A DNA stretch of 64,000 nt from Gracilibacillus salitolerans (GTDB taxonomy: Bacteria > Bacillota > Bacilli > Bacillales > Amphibacillaceae): NCBI RefSeq assembly GCF_009650095.1, contig NZ_CP045915.1, positions 558,001 to 622,000 on the forward strand, read 5' to 3'. The position numbers and the translations under genes were made by a program. Positions within the stretch are counted from its first letter, which is position 1. Each line of letters starts with the position of its first letter. Of this stretch, positions 44,312 to 53,451 are shown piece by piece. The notes below the pieces were generated by a model. It was not told where the DNA came from. It worked only from the letters and a program-made list of their open reading frames with translations, and did not search any database.

Positions 44312-45243
44312 GTATGAAAGAACAATTAAAAGGGAGAAGTCTCCTGACACTTGCTGATTACTCAAAAGCTGAAATAGCTTATATTTTAGAACTGGCAGTA
44401 CAAATCAAACAAAAACAAAAGAATGGTGAGTTGTATCAGCCACTAAAAGGAAAAACATTGGGGATGATTTTCGAGAAATCATCCACTCGTACTCGCGTCT
44501 CTTTTGAAACCGGGATTTATCAACTAGGTGGAATGGGTCTGTTCTTAAGTTCTAATGATATTCAATTAGGCAGAGGTGAGCCCATCTCTGATATGGCAAA
44601 AGTATTGTCGGGATATTTAGACGGGATGATGATTCGTACTTTTTCCCAACAAGATGTCGAAGAATTAGCAGAGAATGCTTCGGTTCCGGTAATCAATGGC
44701 TTAACCGATGATTACCACCCTTGCCAAGTGTTAGCAGACCTGCAAACCATTAAAGAAACAAAGGGGAAACTCGAAGATTTAAAGCTTGCTTATATTGGTG
44801 ATGGTAACAACATGGCTCACTCGTTAATGATTGGCTGTGCCAAAATGGGGTTAGATGTTGCTATTGCAGCACCGAAAGACTATCAACCTAAAAATGAAAT
44901 TACAGCATTAGCAACCTCTTTTGCAGATGGCAGTGAGGTATTAGTGACCGAAGATGCCGTAGAAGCTGTGAAAGATGCGGATGTCATTTATTCCGATGTT
45001 TGGGCAAGTATGGGTCAAGAGGAAGAACAAAAAGAACGGGAAAAAGCATTTGCTCATTATCAAGTGAATAAGGAATTGTTCTCACATGCTAAGCAAGATG
45101 CCATTTTTATGCATTGCTTGCCAGCCCACAGAGAGGAAGAAGTCACAGCAGAAATTATTGATGGACCACAATCAGTTGTCTTTCAGGAAGCAGAAAATAG
45201 ATTACATGCACAAAAAGCGTTAATGGTTGCATTGATGGGCTAG
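44308..45243 (+). CDS. argF: ornithine carbamoyltransferase ArgF
   Basis: It converts ornithine and carbamoyl phosphate to citrulline. Its 311 aa carry FEKSSTRTRVSFE (carbamoyl phosphate), the DYHPCQ motif and the ornithine-binding MHCLPAHR. TTG 44308 overlaps the carB stop codon (TTGA) and is 12 bp from GGAG; ATG 44314 is the alternative. ArgF feeds ArgG and ArgH encoded just upstream. Confidence 0.95.
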   Translation: MSMKEQLKGRSLLTLADYSKAEIAYILELAVQIKQKQKNGELYQPLKGKTLGMIFEKSSTRTRVSFETGIYQLGGMGLFLSSNDIQLGRGEPISDMAKVLSGYLDGMMIRTFSQQDVEELAENASVPVINGLTDDYHPCQVLADLQTIKETKGKLEDLKLAYIGDGNNMAHSLMIGCAKMGLDVAIAAPKDYQPKNEITALATSFADGSEVLVTEDAVEAVKDADVIYSDVWASMGQEEEQKEREKAFAHYQVNKELFSHAKQDAIFMHCLPAHREEEVTAEIIDGPQSVVFQEAENRLHAQKALMVALMG

Positions 45244-45272
45244 GTCTCTTTTTTAGAGATCTAGTTTTTTTC
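45239..45272 (+). terminator. terminator of carAB-argF
   Basis: CTAGGTCTCT and AGAGATCTAG pair around a T-rich loop, followed by seven T. The stem overlaps the stop codon. Confidence 0.9.
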
Positions 45273-45358
45273 ATGTTTGCAGTTCATATTTTGTTATTGC
45301 TATAATAAAGATTAATTGTGTGGCTTTACACAATAGTAAATTAAAGGATTGGTCTAAC

Positions 45359-46261
45359 ATGAGTATCTTTAAAGAATTACAACAAATTATAAATCCAGAA
45401 CATATTTTGATAGATGAAGCATTAAAAAATCATACGTATACAAAATTAGGAGGAGTAGCTGATTATTTTGTAACTCCATCCACTGTCGAAGAAGTTCAAG
45501 AAGTTATCCGCTATGCTAATAAAACAGATGTCCCTTTTACTTTATTAGGAAATGGTTCAAATGTAATCGTGAGAGATGGAGGCATTCGCGGGATTGTTTT
45601 AAGTTTGAAAAAATTTTTAGGTATTAGAAGAGAAGGGAACAAAGTGATTGCAGAGAGTGGCGCACGTATTATTGATGCATCTCGTTTTGCCTTGAGTGAA
45701 TATTTAACCGGATTAGAATTTGCATGCGGTATCCCTGGAACAGTTGGTGGTGCGTTGTATATGAACGCAGGTGCCTATGGTGGAGAGGTGAAAGATTGCC
45801 TAGAAAGCGCACTAGTCGTCGATTCTGCTGGGGAAGTACATCAATTGCCAGCTGATTCCTTTGACTTAGCATACCGCACAAGTAACATCGCCGAAAAAGG
45901 TTATATTGTATTAGAAGCAACCTTCAGCTTAGAAACAGGCAACTATAATGAAATCAAAGCAGTCATGGACGATTTAACTTATAAACGAGAATCGAAGCAA
46001 CCATTAGAGTATCCATCTTGTGGTAGTGTATTCAAACGACCGCCCGGATATTTTGCTGGAAAACTGATCCAAGACAGTGAGTTACAAGGAAAAGGTGTCG
46101 GCGGAGCGGAAGTATCCACTAAACACGCAGGCTTCATCGTAAACAAAAACAATGCTACCGCAACAGAATATATCTCTGTCATTGAAATGGTACAACGAGA
46201 AGTGAAAGCAAAATTTGGTGTGGAATTAGAGAGGGAAGTGCGGATATTGGGGGAAGACTGA
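45359..46261 (+). CDS. murB: UDP-N-acetylenolpyruvoylglucosamine reductase MurB
   Basis: An FAD enzyme of peptidoglycan precursor synthesis that reduces enolpyruvyl-UDP-GlcNAc to UDP-MurNAc. At 300 aa it is a type II MurB. The FAD-binding [16 protein letters not shown] and [21 protein letters not shown] are clear, and the catalytic Ser is in [13 protein letters not shown] 45359 has only a weak site (AAAGGAT), so translation may be modest. It is monocistronic, ahead of a palindromic repeat array. Confidence 0.95.
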   Translation: MSIFKELQQIINPEHILIDEALKNHTYTKLGGVADYFVTPSTVEEVQEVIRYANKTDVPFTLLGNGSNVIVRDGGIRGIVLSLKKFLGIRREGNKVIAESGARIIDASRFALSEYLTGLEFACGIPGTVGGALYMNAGAYGGEVKDCLESALVVDSAGEVHQLPADSFDLAYRTSNIAEKGYIVLEATFSLETGNYNEIKAVMDDLTYKRESKQPLEYPSCGSVFKRPPGYFAGKLIQDSELQGKGVGGAEVSTKHAGFIVNKNNATATEYISVIEMVQREVKAKFGVELEREVRILGED

Positions 46262-46318
46262 AGATCCGTATACTAATGAGTGTGAACAAAGAATAGGATA
46301 AATATCTTCACCCTTGGT

Positions 46319-46532
46319 CTTATGGACAAAATAAATTAAAAACCAATAAAAGTGTCCGTAAGAATCAATCTTATGGACAAAATTAATTTAGAATCAATAA
46401 AAGTGTCCATAAGAATCAATCTTATGGACAAAAAATAAAAAAACTCCCTAGGAAGTGTCCGTAAGAACTAATCTTACGGACAAAATAATCTATAATCCTC
46501 GAAAAGTGTCCGTAAGAATTAATCTTATGGAC
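46319..46532. repeat. tandem palindromic array, 51-52 bp period (array 2)
   Basis: Five units start with CTTATGGAC or CTTACGGAC at 46319, 46370, 46421, 46473 and 46524. Each junction is a palindrome of TGTCCGTAAGA, a 5-bp centre (ATCAA, ACTAA or ATTAA), and TCTTATGGACA. The bases between palindromes are AT-rich and not conserved. Compensating changes keep the stems paired (CCGTAAG with CTTACGG in one copy). The array lies between the convergent murB and NERD genes, so it is not a promoter; it may end both transcripts. Confidence 0.8.
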
Positions 46533-46586
46533 ATAATAATCAAACTATCCGTTCAACTGTCTGTGATAACTTACTTTTCTTCCAAA

Positions 46587-47492
46587 TCATAGATAATAAA
46601 CCCATTTATGAGTTCCAACACTTCTAAAATTCTTTTCTAAAAATCTTTTGATACTCTTCTTAGAATACCCTCCCCCACACCAATCATAAACCAGATTTGT
46701 AGTCAATTTCTTATCCGGAAAAAGCAAGCGAAGTTCTTCAATATTTTGCAAGAGAGCACCATGGACAGGTTCCACCTGCTGACATTTGGAACAGACACAA
46801 TTTCGTCCTTCGATATAAACAGTTAATCTACAACATTTACCGCAGCGGAAGCCTTTCGTTAATTGGTGATATTCATATGTAGGGATCCTAGGATGCGGAT
46901 ATTTTCCGAGGTCTCGTGCTATCAATTGTTTTGCCAATGAATGTTGTAAGGATGTTATTGGAGGTTTTGCAACTAACTCTTTTATAAATTTGGGTATTTG
47001 TGTCGGGAAAATGAGTTGCTTATTCACCGGGGCTTGGTAGAGGGTAAACTCTGGATTGATAAAAACATCATAACTATCGACTGCTAGATCAACATTGAGT
47101 TCCAACAAAATCTGCCGCATTAATGTTTCATTACGCTTTAGTTGTAAGAGTGGATTATTGATCTCTTTTTGTGGTAGCTTGTACCATCGTTTTTCGGCAT
47201 GTATATAATTACCGGGATAATTTTTTACATCAAAAAAGCAAAGTGTGTCACCTGTAAGTAGTATGGAATCAATTTGAAAAGTAGTAGTGTGAACTTCCAA
47301 CCATAGATCACTAATCACGATAAACTGATCGTCTATTTTTTCTTTCAATAATTGCTCAAACTTCTCCTCTCCTTCATATCCCAGCTTTAAATTGTGGAAA
47401 TAACTTTCCTCCTTTTTTGAAAAAGGGATTCTGGATAACAGTGCTTCATATATTAATAATTCATGCGGTTTTTTCAAAGTTTTCTCAATCAT
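46587..47492 (-). CDS. NERD domain protein (nuclease-related)
   Basis: A 301-aa protein. The NERD domain lies at about 35-150 (GYEGEEKFEQLL, then the nuclease-like IDSILLTGDTLCFFDVKNYPGN with Asp and Lys). A helical middle leads to a zinc-ribbon-like part with two CxxC pairs (CGKCCR about residue 222 and CSKC about 237). NERD is related to restriction-endonuclease folds; its role in Bacillus is unknown. AGGAAGG precedes ATG 47492. It is 14 bp after a damaged PspC gene on the same strand. Confidence 0.85.
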   Translation of the reverse strand: MIEKTLKKPHELLIYEALLSRIPFSKKEESYFHNLKLGYEGEEKFEQLLKEKIDDQFIVISDLWLEVHTTTFQIDSILLTGDTLCFFDVKNYPGNYIHAEKRWYKLPQKEINNPLLQLKRNETLMRQILLELNVDLAVDSYDVFINPEFTLYQAPVNKQLIFPTQIPKFIKELVAKPPITSLQHSLAKQLIARDLGKYPHPRIPTYEYHQLTKGFRCGKCCRLTVYIEGRNCVCSKCQQVEPVHGALLQNIEELRLLFPDKKLTTNLVYDWCGGGYSKKSIKRFLEKNFRSVGTHKWVYYL

Positions 47493-47506
47493 AGAATTTT
47501 TCCTTC

Positions 47507-47692
47507 CTATAAGGATTTCGGGGTGTCTAGAAGCAGATTGTCTAAGATGATATAAATAATAAGTCCTGTTGGAATACAAAGTATAAAAGGTAGGCGGACA
47601 AGAAAAGGAGAAATTCCGAAGTGTTCGGCAATACCGCCGCATACTCCATGAAGGGATCTGTCTGTAGCTGATTTTCGTATTTTTCGTCACAT
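47507..47692 (-). pseudogene. PspC-domain protein with stop at codon 2
   Basis: The frame reads RKIRKSATDRSLHGVCGGIAEHF and onward to a TAG at 47507, a clear PspC domain (about 60 aa with one membrane helix, PTGLIIYIILD). AAAGGAG lies 8 bp before ATG 47692, but the next codon is TGA. The alternative GTG at 47690 is in another frame and would need a one-base shift in the A run 15 bp later. So the gene is either inactivated, starts at a non-standard codon (ATA 47680), or contains a sequencing error. It precedes the NERD gene. Confidence 0.65.
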
Positions 47693-47810
47693 TCGATAAA
47701 CTCCTTTCACTCCCCATATTAACACATTTTTCCACCAACCCACAAACAGATATATTGCAAACAGTGGAAAAATTCTATATACTATTTACATAATTAAATA
47801 AGCGATAAAG

Positions 47811-47960
47811 ATTCCTTTGGGGCAGGGTGTAATTCCCGACCGACGGTGATAAAAGCATAGACGCTTTTTTAGTCCGTGACCCGGATCATGTATAACATGT
47901 GAAGGTGGATTTGGTGAGAATCCGAAGCCGACAGTGAAAGTCTGGATGGGAAAAGGAATT
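47811..47960 (+). promoter_or_regulatory. FMN riboswitch (RFN element)
   Basis: Diagnostic blocks follow in order: GGGGCAGGGTGTAATTCCCG, CCGACGGTGAT, AGTCCGTGACCC, GGTGGATTTGGTGAGAATCC, AAGCCGACAGTGAAAGTCTG, GATGGG. ATTCCTTT and AAAGGAAT close stem P1. It lies 160 bp before ribD, with a terminator between, so FMN should shut the rib operon off. Confidence 0.97.
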
Positions 47961-48060
47961 GGTGACGTAGTGACTTTTCTATGGGGAAAAGTAGTTCTTT
48001 TGGTGTCCTCATAGTTTTGCAACCACAAAACCAAGTTCTTTACTATGAATTAAAATACAC

Positions 48061-48093
48061 AAGCCCTAGGTATATAGCCTAGGGCTTTTTTAG
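48061..48093 (+). terminator. riboswitch-controlled terminator before ribD
   Basis: AAGCCCTAGG and CCTAGGGCTT make a perfect stem followed by six T. It is the expression platform of the FMN riboswitch, 27 bp before the ribD start. Confidence 0.92.
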
Positions 48094-48120
48094 ATTTTAT
48101 CGACAAAAGGTGATGATCAA

Positions 48121-49209
48121 GTGAGAACAAATGAAGAATGGATGGATCTTGCACTCAACCTCGCAGAAGCGACAATAGGTCAAACAAGTCCGAATCCTTC
48201 TGTTGGAGCGGTAGTTGTAAAAAATGGTGAATTGCTCGGTGTCGGTACTCACTTAAAAGCAGGTGAAGCACATGCCGAGGTACACGCAATCGCTCAGGCA
48301 GGTGAAAAGGCAAAAGGAGCGGACGTCTATGTTACGCTCGAGCCTTGTGCTCATTACGGTAAAACACCACCATGTGCAGAATTGCTTGTAAAAAGTGAAG
48401 TGAAAAAAGTCTACATTGCTTGTCTCGATCCGAATCCCAAAGTAGCGGGAAAAGGTGTTGCCATCTTAAAAAATGCTGGTATTGGAGTGGAAATTGGTAT
48501 TCAAGAGCAGCGAGCTTTACGTATTAATCAACATTTTTTTCATTACTTGGAAAAAAAGCGCCCCTTTATCACTTTGAAAGCAGCGACTACTTTAGATGGG
48601 AAAACAGCAACTGTCTCAGGTGATAGCAAGTGGATCACGTCTGAAGAAGCAAGAGAAGATGTCCACAAAGAACGGCATAAACATGACGCCATTTTAGTGG
48701 GACGTCAAACAGTGGAAAAAGATAATCCTAGTTTAACAACGCGTCTGCCCCAAGGCGGAAAAAGCCCAATTCGCATTATTTTAGATAGCCATTTATCACT
48801 TAAAGGGAATCTTCATATATTTGAATCCAATGCACCAACTTGGATGGTATGTAGTAATCAGGTAGATAAAGCGGAATTTACAAAAAAATACCCACATATC
48901 AAAGTGATTCAACTGCCTTCCGAAAAAATTGAACTAACTGATTTAATGGAAATCTTAGCAGAGGAGAAGGTGCAATCCCTTTATGTAGAAGGTGGCGCAA
49001 CCATACATCAAGCTTTTTTAAAAAGCGGGCTTTATGATGAATGCCATTGGTATATTGCACCAAAACTATTAGGAGGTCAGGATGCACAGTCCGTAATCGG
49101 TGGTGCATCACCTTTAGCGATGAAAGAAGCGCAACAACTAGAATTTATAGAAATCCAACAAATTGGTCCGGATCTTAAGCTCATTGCAAACCCAAAGGAG
49201 GAGTCCTGA
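48121..49209 (+). CDS. ribD: bifunctional riboflavin deaminase/reductase RibD
   Basis: Riboflavin pathway enzyme with an N-terminal cytidine-deaminase-like zinc domain (residues 1-145: HAEVHAI and PCAHYGKTPPC give the His and Cys ligands) and a C-terminal reductase (about 148-360, KAATTLDGKTAT and GGATIHQAFL). It has 362 aa. The GTG start follows AAAGGTGATG. It is first in ribDE-BA-H and ends on ribE's start (TGATG). Confidence 0.96.
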   Translation: MRTNEEWMDLALNLAEATIGQTSPNPSVGAVVVKNGELLGVGTHLKAGEAHAEVHAIAQAGEKAKGADVYVTLEPCAHYGKTPPCAELLVKSEVKKVYIACLDPNPKVAGKGVAILKNAGIGVEIGIQEQRALRINQHFFHYLEKKRPFITLKAATTLDGKTATVSGDSKWITSEEAREDVHKERHKHDAILVGRQTVEKDNPSLTTRLPQGGKSPIRIILDSHLSLKGNLHIFESNAPTWMVCSNQVDKAEFTKKYPHIKVIQLPSEKIELTDLMEILAEEKVQSLYVEGGATIHQAFLKSGLYDECHWYIAPKLLGGQDAQSVIGGASPLAMKEAQQLEFIEIQQIGPDLKLIANPKEES

Positions 49210-49841
49210 TGTTTACTGGCATTGTAGAGGAAAAAGGGAAAATAGGGTCGATCACCCAGCAAAATCAAGCATTACAATTAAAAATACAGGGGAAAAAGGT
49301 AACAGAAGATGTCTCGGTAGGGGATAGTATTTCTGTCAATGGTGTTTGTCTAACTGTAACTAATTTTGCTTCTGACTGGTTTACCGTCGATGTGATTCCT
49401 GAAACATTCCGAGGTTCATCGCTATCCAAACTATCTGCACAGTCTGCAGTTAACTTAGAACGTGCGATGCATGCAAACGGTAGATTTGGCGGCCATTTTG
49501 TCTCCGGTCATGTCGATGCTTTGGGAACGATTGAACGCACATGGCAAGAAGATAACGCTAAGTATTATTATATTTCCGTACCTGAAACGCGGTATATTAC
49601 GATGAAAGGTTCTATCTCAGTAGATGGTACATCGCTTACAGTATTTGGGCTCGACGAAAAAGGATTTACCATTTCATTAATACCGGAAACTCAAACTGCA
49701 ACTGTCCTTGGTGCAAAAAATCAAGGAGACATCGTAAACGTTGAATTTGATATGTTAGCAAAATATATGGAGCGTCTCCTGCAAACATCCAATCAAACGA
49801 CAGGTATTACAGAAGATAAATTAGAGAAATACGGATTTTAA
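49209..49841 (+). CDS. ribE: riboflavin synthase alpha chain RibE
   Basis: It dismutates two lumazines into riboflavin. Its 210 aa hold two repeated lumazine-binding barrels ([10 protein letters not shown] at the start; [11 protein letters not shown] opens the second at about residue 100). AAGGAGGAGTCCTG precedes ATG and the start overlaps the ribD stop. Confidence 0.96.
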   Translation: MFTGIVEEKGKIGSITQQNQALQLKIQGKKVTEDVSVGDSISVNGVCLTVTNFASDWFTVDVIPETFRGSSLSKLSAQSAVNLERAMHANGRFGGHFVSGHVDALGTIERTWQEDNAKYYYISVPETRYITMKGSISVDGTSLTVFGLDEKGFTISLIPETQTATVLGAKNQGDIVNVEFDMLAKYMERLLQTSNQTTGITEDKLEKYGF

Positions 49842-49853
49842 GGAGGTGCAAAA

Positions 49854-51074
49854 ATGAAGCACTCAGTAGAAGCAGCTATAGAAGCACTAAAAAAAGGAGA
49901 AATCGTCATCGTTGTGGATGATGAAGAACGTGAAAATGAAGGTGATTTTATTGCCTTAGCAGAATACACGACTTCAGAAGTGATTAATTTTATGGCCAAG
50001 GAAGGTCGTGGATTGATCTGCGCACCAATGACTAAAAGTTACGCTGATCGTTTTCAATTAGGGGAAATGGTGACAAGAAATACCGATGATCACGGTACCA
50101 ATTTCACCGTAAGTATCGATTATCATACTACACATACGGGAATTAGTGCGAAGGAGCGTGCACTAACAATTCAGAAATTAGTCGATGATACGACGACACC
50201 ACAGGATTTTAATCGTCCTGGGCATGTTTTTCCATTAATCGGAAGAACAGCAGGGGTACTCGAACGAACAGGTCACACCGAAGCAGCGATTGATTTAGCA
50301 CGTTTAGCGGATTCGAAGCCAGTAGCTGTTATTTGCGAAATTATGAATGAAGACGGATCGATGGCGCGCCAGCCAGATTTAGAAAAAATGGCAGACAAAC
50401 ATAACATGCCGATGATCACGATTCAGGAATTAATCCAATACCGCAAACGTTATGACCAATTAATTGTGAAAGAAACTGAAATCAACTTGCCGACTGCATA
50501 TGGCGAATTTAAACTTGTCGCTTATACAGAGAAATACACTGGTCAGGAGCATATCGCATTATACAAAGGTGAATTACATTCGGATGAAGCGACATTGGTT
50601 CGAGTTCATTCCGAATGTTTAACAGGGGATGTGTTTGGTTCAGAGCGTTGTGATTGTGGACCGCAATTAGAAAAAGCCTTGGAGGAAATCCAAAAAGCTG
50701 GGCGAGGCGTTCTTGTCTATATGCGTCAAGAAGGCCGTGGGATTGGCTTAATTAACAAAATGAAAGCATATAAACTGCAGGAGGAAGGCTATGATACAGT
50801 TGAAGCTAATCACCAGTTAGGCTTTCCGGATGACTTGCGAGACTATGCGATTAGTGTCCAGATATTAAGAGATTTAGGAGTTGGAAAACTTCATTTGCTC
50901 ACTAATAATCCACGTAAGCTTTCAAGTATGGAAGAGTATGGACTGGAACTAGTAGGAAGAAAAGCAATAGAAATTCCGGCAAATAAAAATAACGAAAAGT
51001 ATTTACAAACAAAAGTAGAAAAATTAGACCATTTATTACACGTAAAAGGGAATCAAGATGGAGGAGGAATTTAA
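49854..51074 (+). CDS. ribBA: bifunctional DHBP synthase / GTP cyclohydrolase II RibBA
   Basis: A fusion that makes both riboflavin precursors. The N-terminal RibB domain (about 1-200; [12 protein letters not shown], the acidic active-site loop) is joined to RibA (about 205-400; [20 protein letters not shown], with Cys zinc ligands, and RQEGRGIGL). It has 406 aa. AAGGAGGTG precedes ATG. It ends 1 bp before the ribH start. Confidence 0.97.
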   Translation: MKHSVEAAIEALKKGEIVIVVDDEERENEGDFIALAEYTTSEVINFMAKEGRGLICAPMTKSYADRFQLGEMVTRNTDDHGTNFTVSIDYHTTHTGISAKERALTIQKLVDDTTTPQDFNRPGHVFPLIGRTAGVLERTGHTEAAIDLARLADSKPVAVICEIMNEDGSMARQPDLEKMADKHNMPMITIQELIQYRKRYDQLIVKETEINLPTAYGEFKLVAYTEKYTGQEHIALYKGELHSDEATLVRVHSECLTGDVFGSERCDCGPQLEKALEEIQKAGRGVLVYMRQEGRGIGLINKMKAYKLQEEGYDTVEANHQLGFPDDLRDYAISVQILRDLGVGKLHLLTNNPRKLSSMEEYGLELVGRKAIEIPANKNNEKYLQTKVEKLDHLLHVKGNQDGGGI

Positions 51075-51075
51075 C

Positions 51076-51543
51076 ATGGCAAAAACATTCGAAGGTAATC
51101 TGGTAGGTACAGGTTTAAAAGTAGGGATTGTCGTAGGGAGATTTAATGAATTTATAACAGGTAAATTATTAAGTGGTGCAGAAGATGCTTTCCGTCGCCA
51201 CGGTGTTGCAGAAGACGATGTCGATGTAGCCTGGGTACCAGGAGCATTTGAAATTCCTTTAGTAGCGAAAAAAATGGCCGAATCAGGAAAATATGATGCG
51301 GTGGTAACGTTAGGCACCGTTATCCGTGGATCTACACCACACTTTGATTATGTCAGCAATGAAGTTTCAAAAGGAGTTTCAAGTGTTTCTATGGATGCTG
51401 GTATGCCAGTGATTTTCGGTGTGTTAACAACAGACACGATTGAGCAAGCAATCGAGCGTGCTGGTACCAAAGCAGGTAACAAAGGAGCAGAAGCAGCAAT
51501 TTCAGCAATCGAGATGGCGAATTTATTAAAAGAGATTGGCTGA
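51076..51543 (+). CDS. ribH: 6,7-dimethyl-8-ribityllumazine synthase RibH
   Basis: It condenses the pyrimidine and DHBP into lumazine and forms a 60-subunit capsid in Bacillus. Its 155 aa include [31 protein letters not shown] and FGVLTTD. ATG 51076 follows GGAGGAATTTAAC; the frame opens 6 codons earlier inside ribBA. Last gene of the operon. Confidence 0.96.
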   Translation: MAKTFEGNLVGTGLKVGIVVGRFNEFITGKLLSGAEDAFRRHGVAEDDVDVAWVPGAFEIPLVAKKMAESGKYDAVVTLGTVIRGSTPHFDYVSNEVSKGVSSVSMDAGMPVIFGVLTTDTIEQAIERAGTKAGNKGAEAAISAIEMANLLKEIG

Positions 51544-51551
51544 TATGTAGT

Positions 51552-51578
51552 GGCGGGTTACTCTTAACCCGCCATTTT
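51552..51578. terminator. terminator after ribH
   Basis: GGCGGGTTA and TAACCCGCC pair perfectly, followed by ATTTT on the plus strand. It may also serve the convergent glutathione peroxidase gene. Confidence 0.85.
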
Positions 51579-51580
51579 CA

Positions 51581-52060
51581 TTATATTTGAAGTAATTCTC
51601 TAATATTTTCTTCCATTTCTTTTGGCTCTGTTTTTGGTGCATATCGTTTCACAACATTCCCATTCTCATCAATTAGAAATTTCGTAAAATTCCACTTTAT
51701 TTGATCGGAAATGATACCTGGCGCTTCTTTAGTCAGATACTGAAAAAGCGGATGGGCATTTTTGCCACGGACTTCTGTTTTGGCAAACATTGGGAAACTA
51801 ACTCCGTAATTCAGTCGGCAATATTCTTCTGCTTCTTCACTGGATCCAGGCTCTTGATTCATAAACTGATTGCTGGGGAACCCTAGAATTTCTAAACCGT
51901 CATCTTTATACTTTTCATACAATTTTTGTAACCCGTCAAACTGAGGAGTAAAGCCACATTTACTTGCGGTATTTACAATAATCATCGCTTTTGCTTTATA
52001 ATCGTTAACCGTTTTTTCTTCACCTTTAACTGTTTCAATCGAAAGATCATACAATGACAA
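51581..52060 (-). CDS. glutathione peroxidase family protein (thiol peroxidase, BsaA type)
   Basis: A 159-aa peroxidase with a catalytic Cys in place of selenocysteine ([12 protein letters not shown]), the Gln region FPSNQF and the Trp/Asn motif WNFTKFLID. In Bacillus these enzymes use thioredoxin or bacillithiol rather than glutathione. The start is a TTG at 52060, 8 bp after AAGGAGG, since no ATG fits. It is monocistronic and convergent with ribH. Confidence 0.93.
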   Translation of the reverse strand: MSLYDLSIETVKGEEKTVNDYKAKAMIIVNTASKCGFTPQFDGLQKLYEKYKDDGLEILGFPSNQFMNQEPGSSEEAEEYCRLNYGVSFPMFAKTEVRGKNAHPLFQYLTKEAPGIISDQIKWNFTKFLIDENGNVVKRYAPKTEPKEMEENIRELLQI

Positions 52061-52146
52061 TCCAATCGCCTCCTTAATAAAAAGGATAGCATAATCATCC
52101 CGTGACTACGAGGAACAGCTACAACAAAGTCGAAAAAGCTGAACAA

Positions 52147-52176
52147 AAAATCACGAGGTGTACACCTCGTGATTTC
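52147..52176 (-). terminator. terminator of trhO
   Basis: AATCACGAGGTGT and ACACCTCGTGATT form a nearly perfect palindrome. On the minus strand it ends in six T. Confidence 0.9.
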
Positions 52177-52177
52177 A

Positions 52178-53158
52178 TTAAGATTCTTGCATTACACCGT
52201 CTTCTTCAGCGATGCGATCCAATCTGGTCTGGATTTCTTCTTCAGAAAGATTTTGTTCTTTAATATATAGGTTGCGAGGGTGAACACGGCACTCGTGTGT
52301 ACATCCACGCATATATTTATGTTCATTCTCTTCTGAGCATAAAATTTGTTTATTACATTCAGGATTTGCACAATTTGCATAACGTTCACAAGGCTCGCCG
52401 TCAAAGTAATCACGTCCTACTACAACATGGTCTTTGCGGTTCACTGGAACAGAGATCCGTTCATCAAATACGTAAAGTTGTCCATCCCATAGTTCACCTT
52501 GTACTTCTGGATCTTTCCCATAAGTGACAATCCCACCGTGGAGCTGTCCGACATCATCGAATCCTTTTTCTTTCATCCAACCACCAAATTTTTCACAACG
52601 AATTCCGCCAGTACAATACATTAGTACTTTTTTACCTTCTAATTTTTCACGATTATTTTCAATCCACTCAGGTAGGTCACGGAAATTATCGATATCAGGA
52701 TTAATCGCACCACGGAAATGACCTAGTTCATACTCATAATCATTTCTAGTATCTAGAATTACCGTGTTTTCATCTTGCATTGCTTCATAAAACTCTTTAG
52801 GATTCAAGAATTCGGCATTCTTTTCGCGTGGATCAACATCTTCCTCACCTAAGCGAAGTGTTACTAGCTCTGGACGATAGCGGCAGTGCATTTTCTTAAA
52901 TGCATGTCCATCAGCCTCGTCGATTTTGAACGTCATGTCACTAAATTTCGGATCATTATGCATTGCTTCCATATACTTATTTGTTTGTTCCACTGTTCCA
53001 GAAACGGTACCATTAATACCTTCTTCTGCAACAAGAATTCGTCCTTTTAATCCTAAGTCTTTACAGAATTCCAAGTGTTCCTGCGCAAATGTTTCTGGGT
53101 CTTCAATTGTGACAAACTTATAATACAACAATACTTGATACTTTTCTTTGTTTTCCAT
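52178..53158 (-). CDS. trhO: tRNA uridine(34) hydroxylase TrhO (rhodanese-domain)
   Basis: A 326-aa member of the YceA/YbfQ family that hydroxylates U34 of tRNA towards 5-methoxyuridine in Bacillus. It has an N-terminal acylphosphatase-like domain (about 1-95), a rhodanese domain (about 115-225) with the active Cys in [10 protein letters not shown], and a C-terminal cysteine-rich tail ([17 protein letters not shown]). ATG 53158 follows AGGTGG; the upstream frame is rejected. Confidence 0.92.
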   Translation of the reverse strand: MENKEKYQVLLYYKFVTIEDPETFAQEHLEFCKDLGLKGRILVAEEGINGTVSGTVEQTNKYMEAMHNDPKFSDMTFKIDEADGHAFKKMHCRYRPELVTLRLGEEDVDPREKNAEFLNPKEFYEAMQDENTVILDTRNDYEYELGHFRGAINPDIDNFRDLPEWIENNREKLEGKKVLMYCTGGIRCEKFGGWMKEKGFDDVGQLHGGIVTYGKDPEVQGELWDGQLYVFDERISVPVNRKDHVVVGRDYFDGEPCERYANCANPECNKQILCSEENEHKYMRGCTHECRVHPRNLYIKEQNLSEEEIQTRLDRIAEEDGVMQES

Positions 53159-53451
53159 TTTACTACCACCTATCAATTCATATTTGCAAGATATAAATGT
53201 TTTTAGGTTGGTTTGTACTTTTATAATCTTGCAAGGTCATATTTTATCACGTTTTTCAAAACTACACAATATGTTTAAAAGGGGCTCTGATAGCCCAATC
53301 ACTACATTCTTTCATATTTATTGTGACCAAATCTTTTAACAGTATCCTCAATATAAAAAAGCAGAGTTCTTCAAGCCAAACTCTGCCATGCATACCATTG
53401 GATAGTGCATTCAGTATAACCGTGAGATACTTCTGTTCGGTATTGTTCAAA
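53159..53451. other. intergenic region, terminator of ktrB only
   Basis: No gene. On the minus strand GGCAGAGTTTGG, a loop and AACTCTGC are followed by six T (about 53358-53390), the terminator of the ktrAB unit. An open frame of 62 codons at 53262-53450 has no ribosome site and covers this terminator, so it is not a gene. Confidence 0.7.

Noticed and set aside
46319..46532. CRISPR-like regular repeats
   Set aside because: The repeats are imperfect palindromes that vary between copies, the intervening AT-rich bases are only about 20 bp and look related, and no cas gene is present.
53262..53450. Minus-strand open frame of 62 codons
   Set aside because: It spans the ktrB terminator and has no ribosome site.
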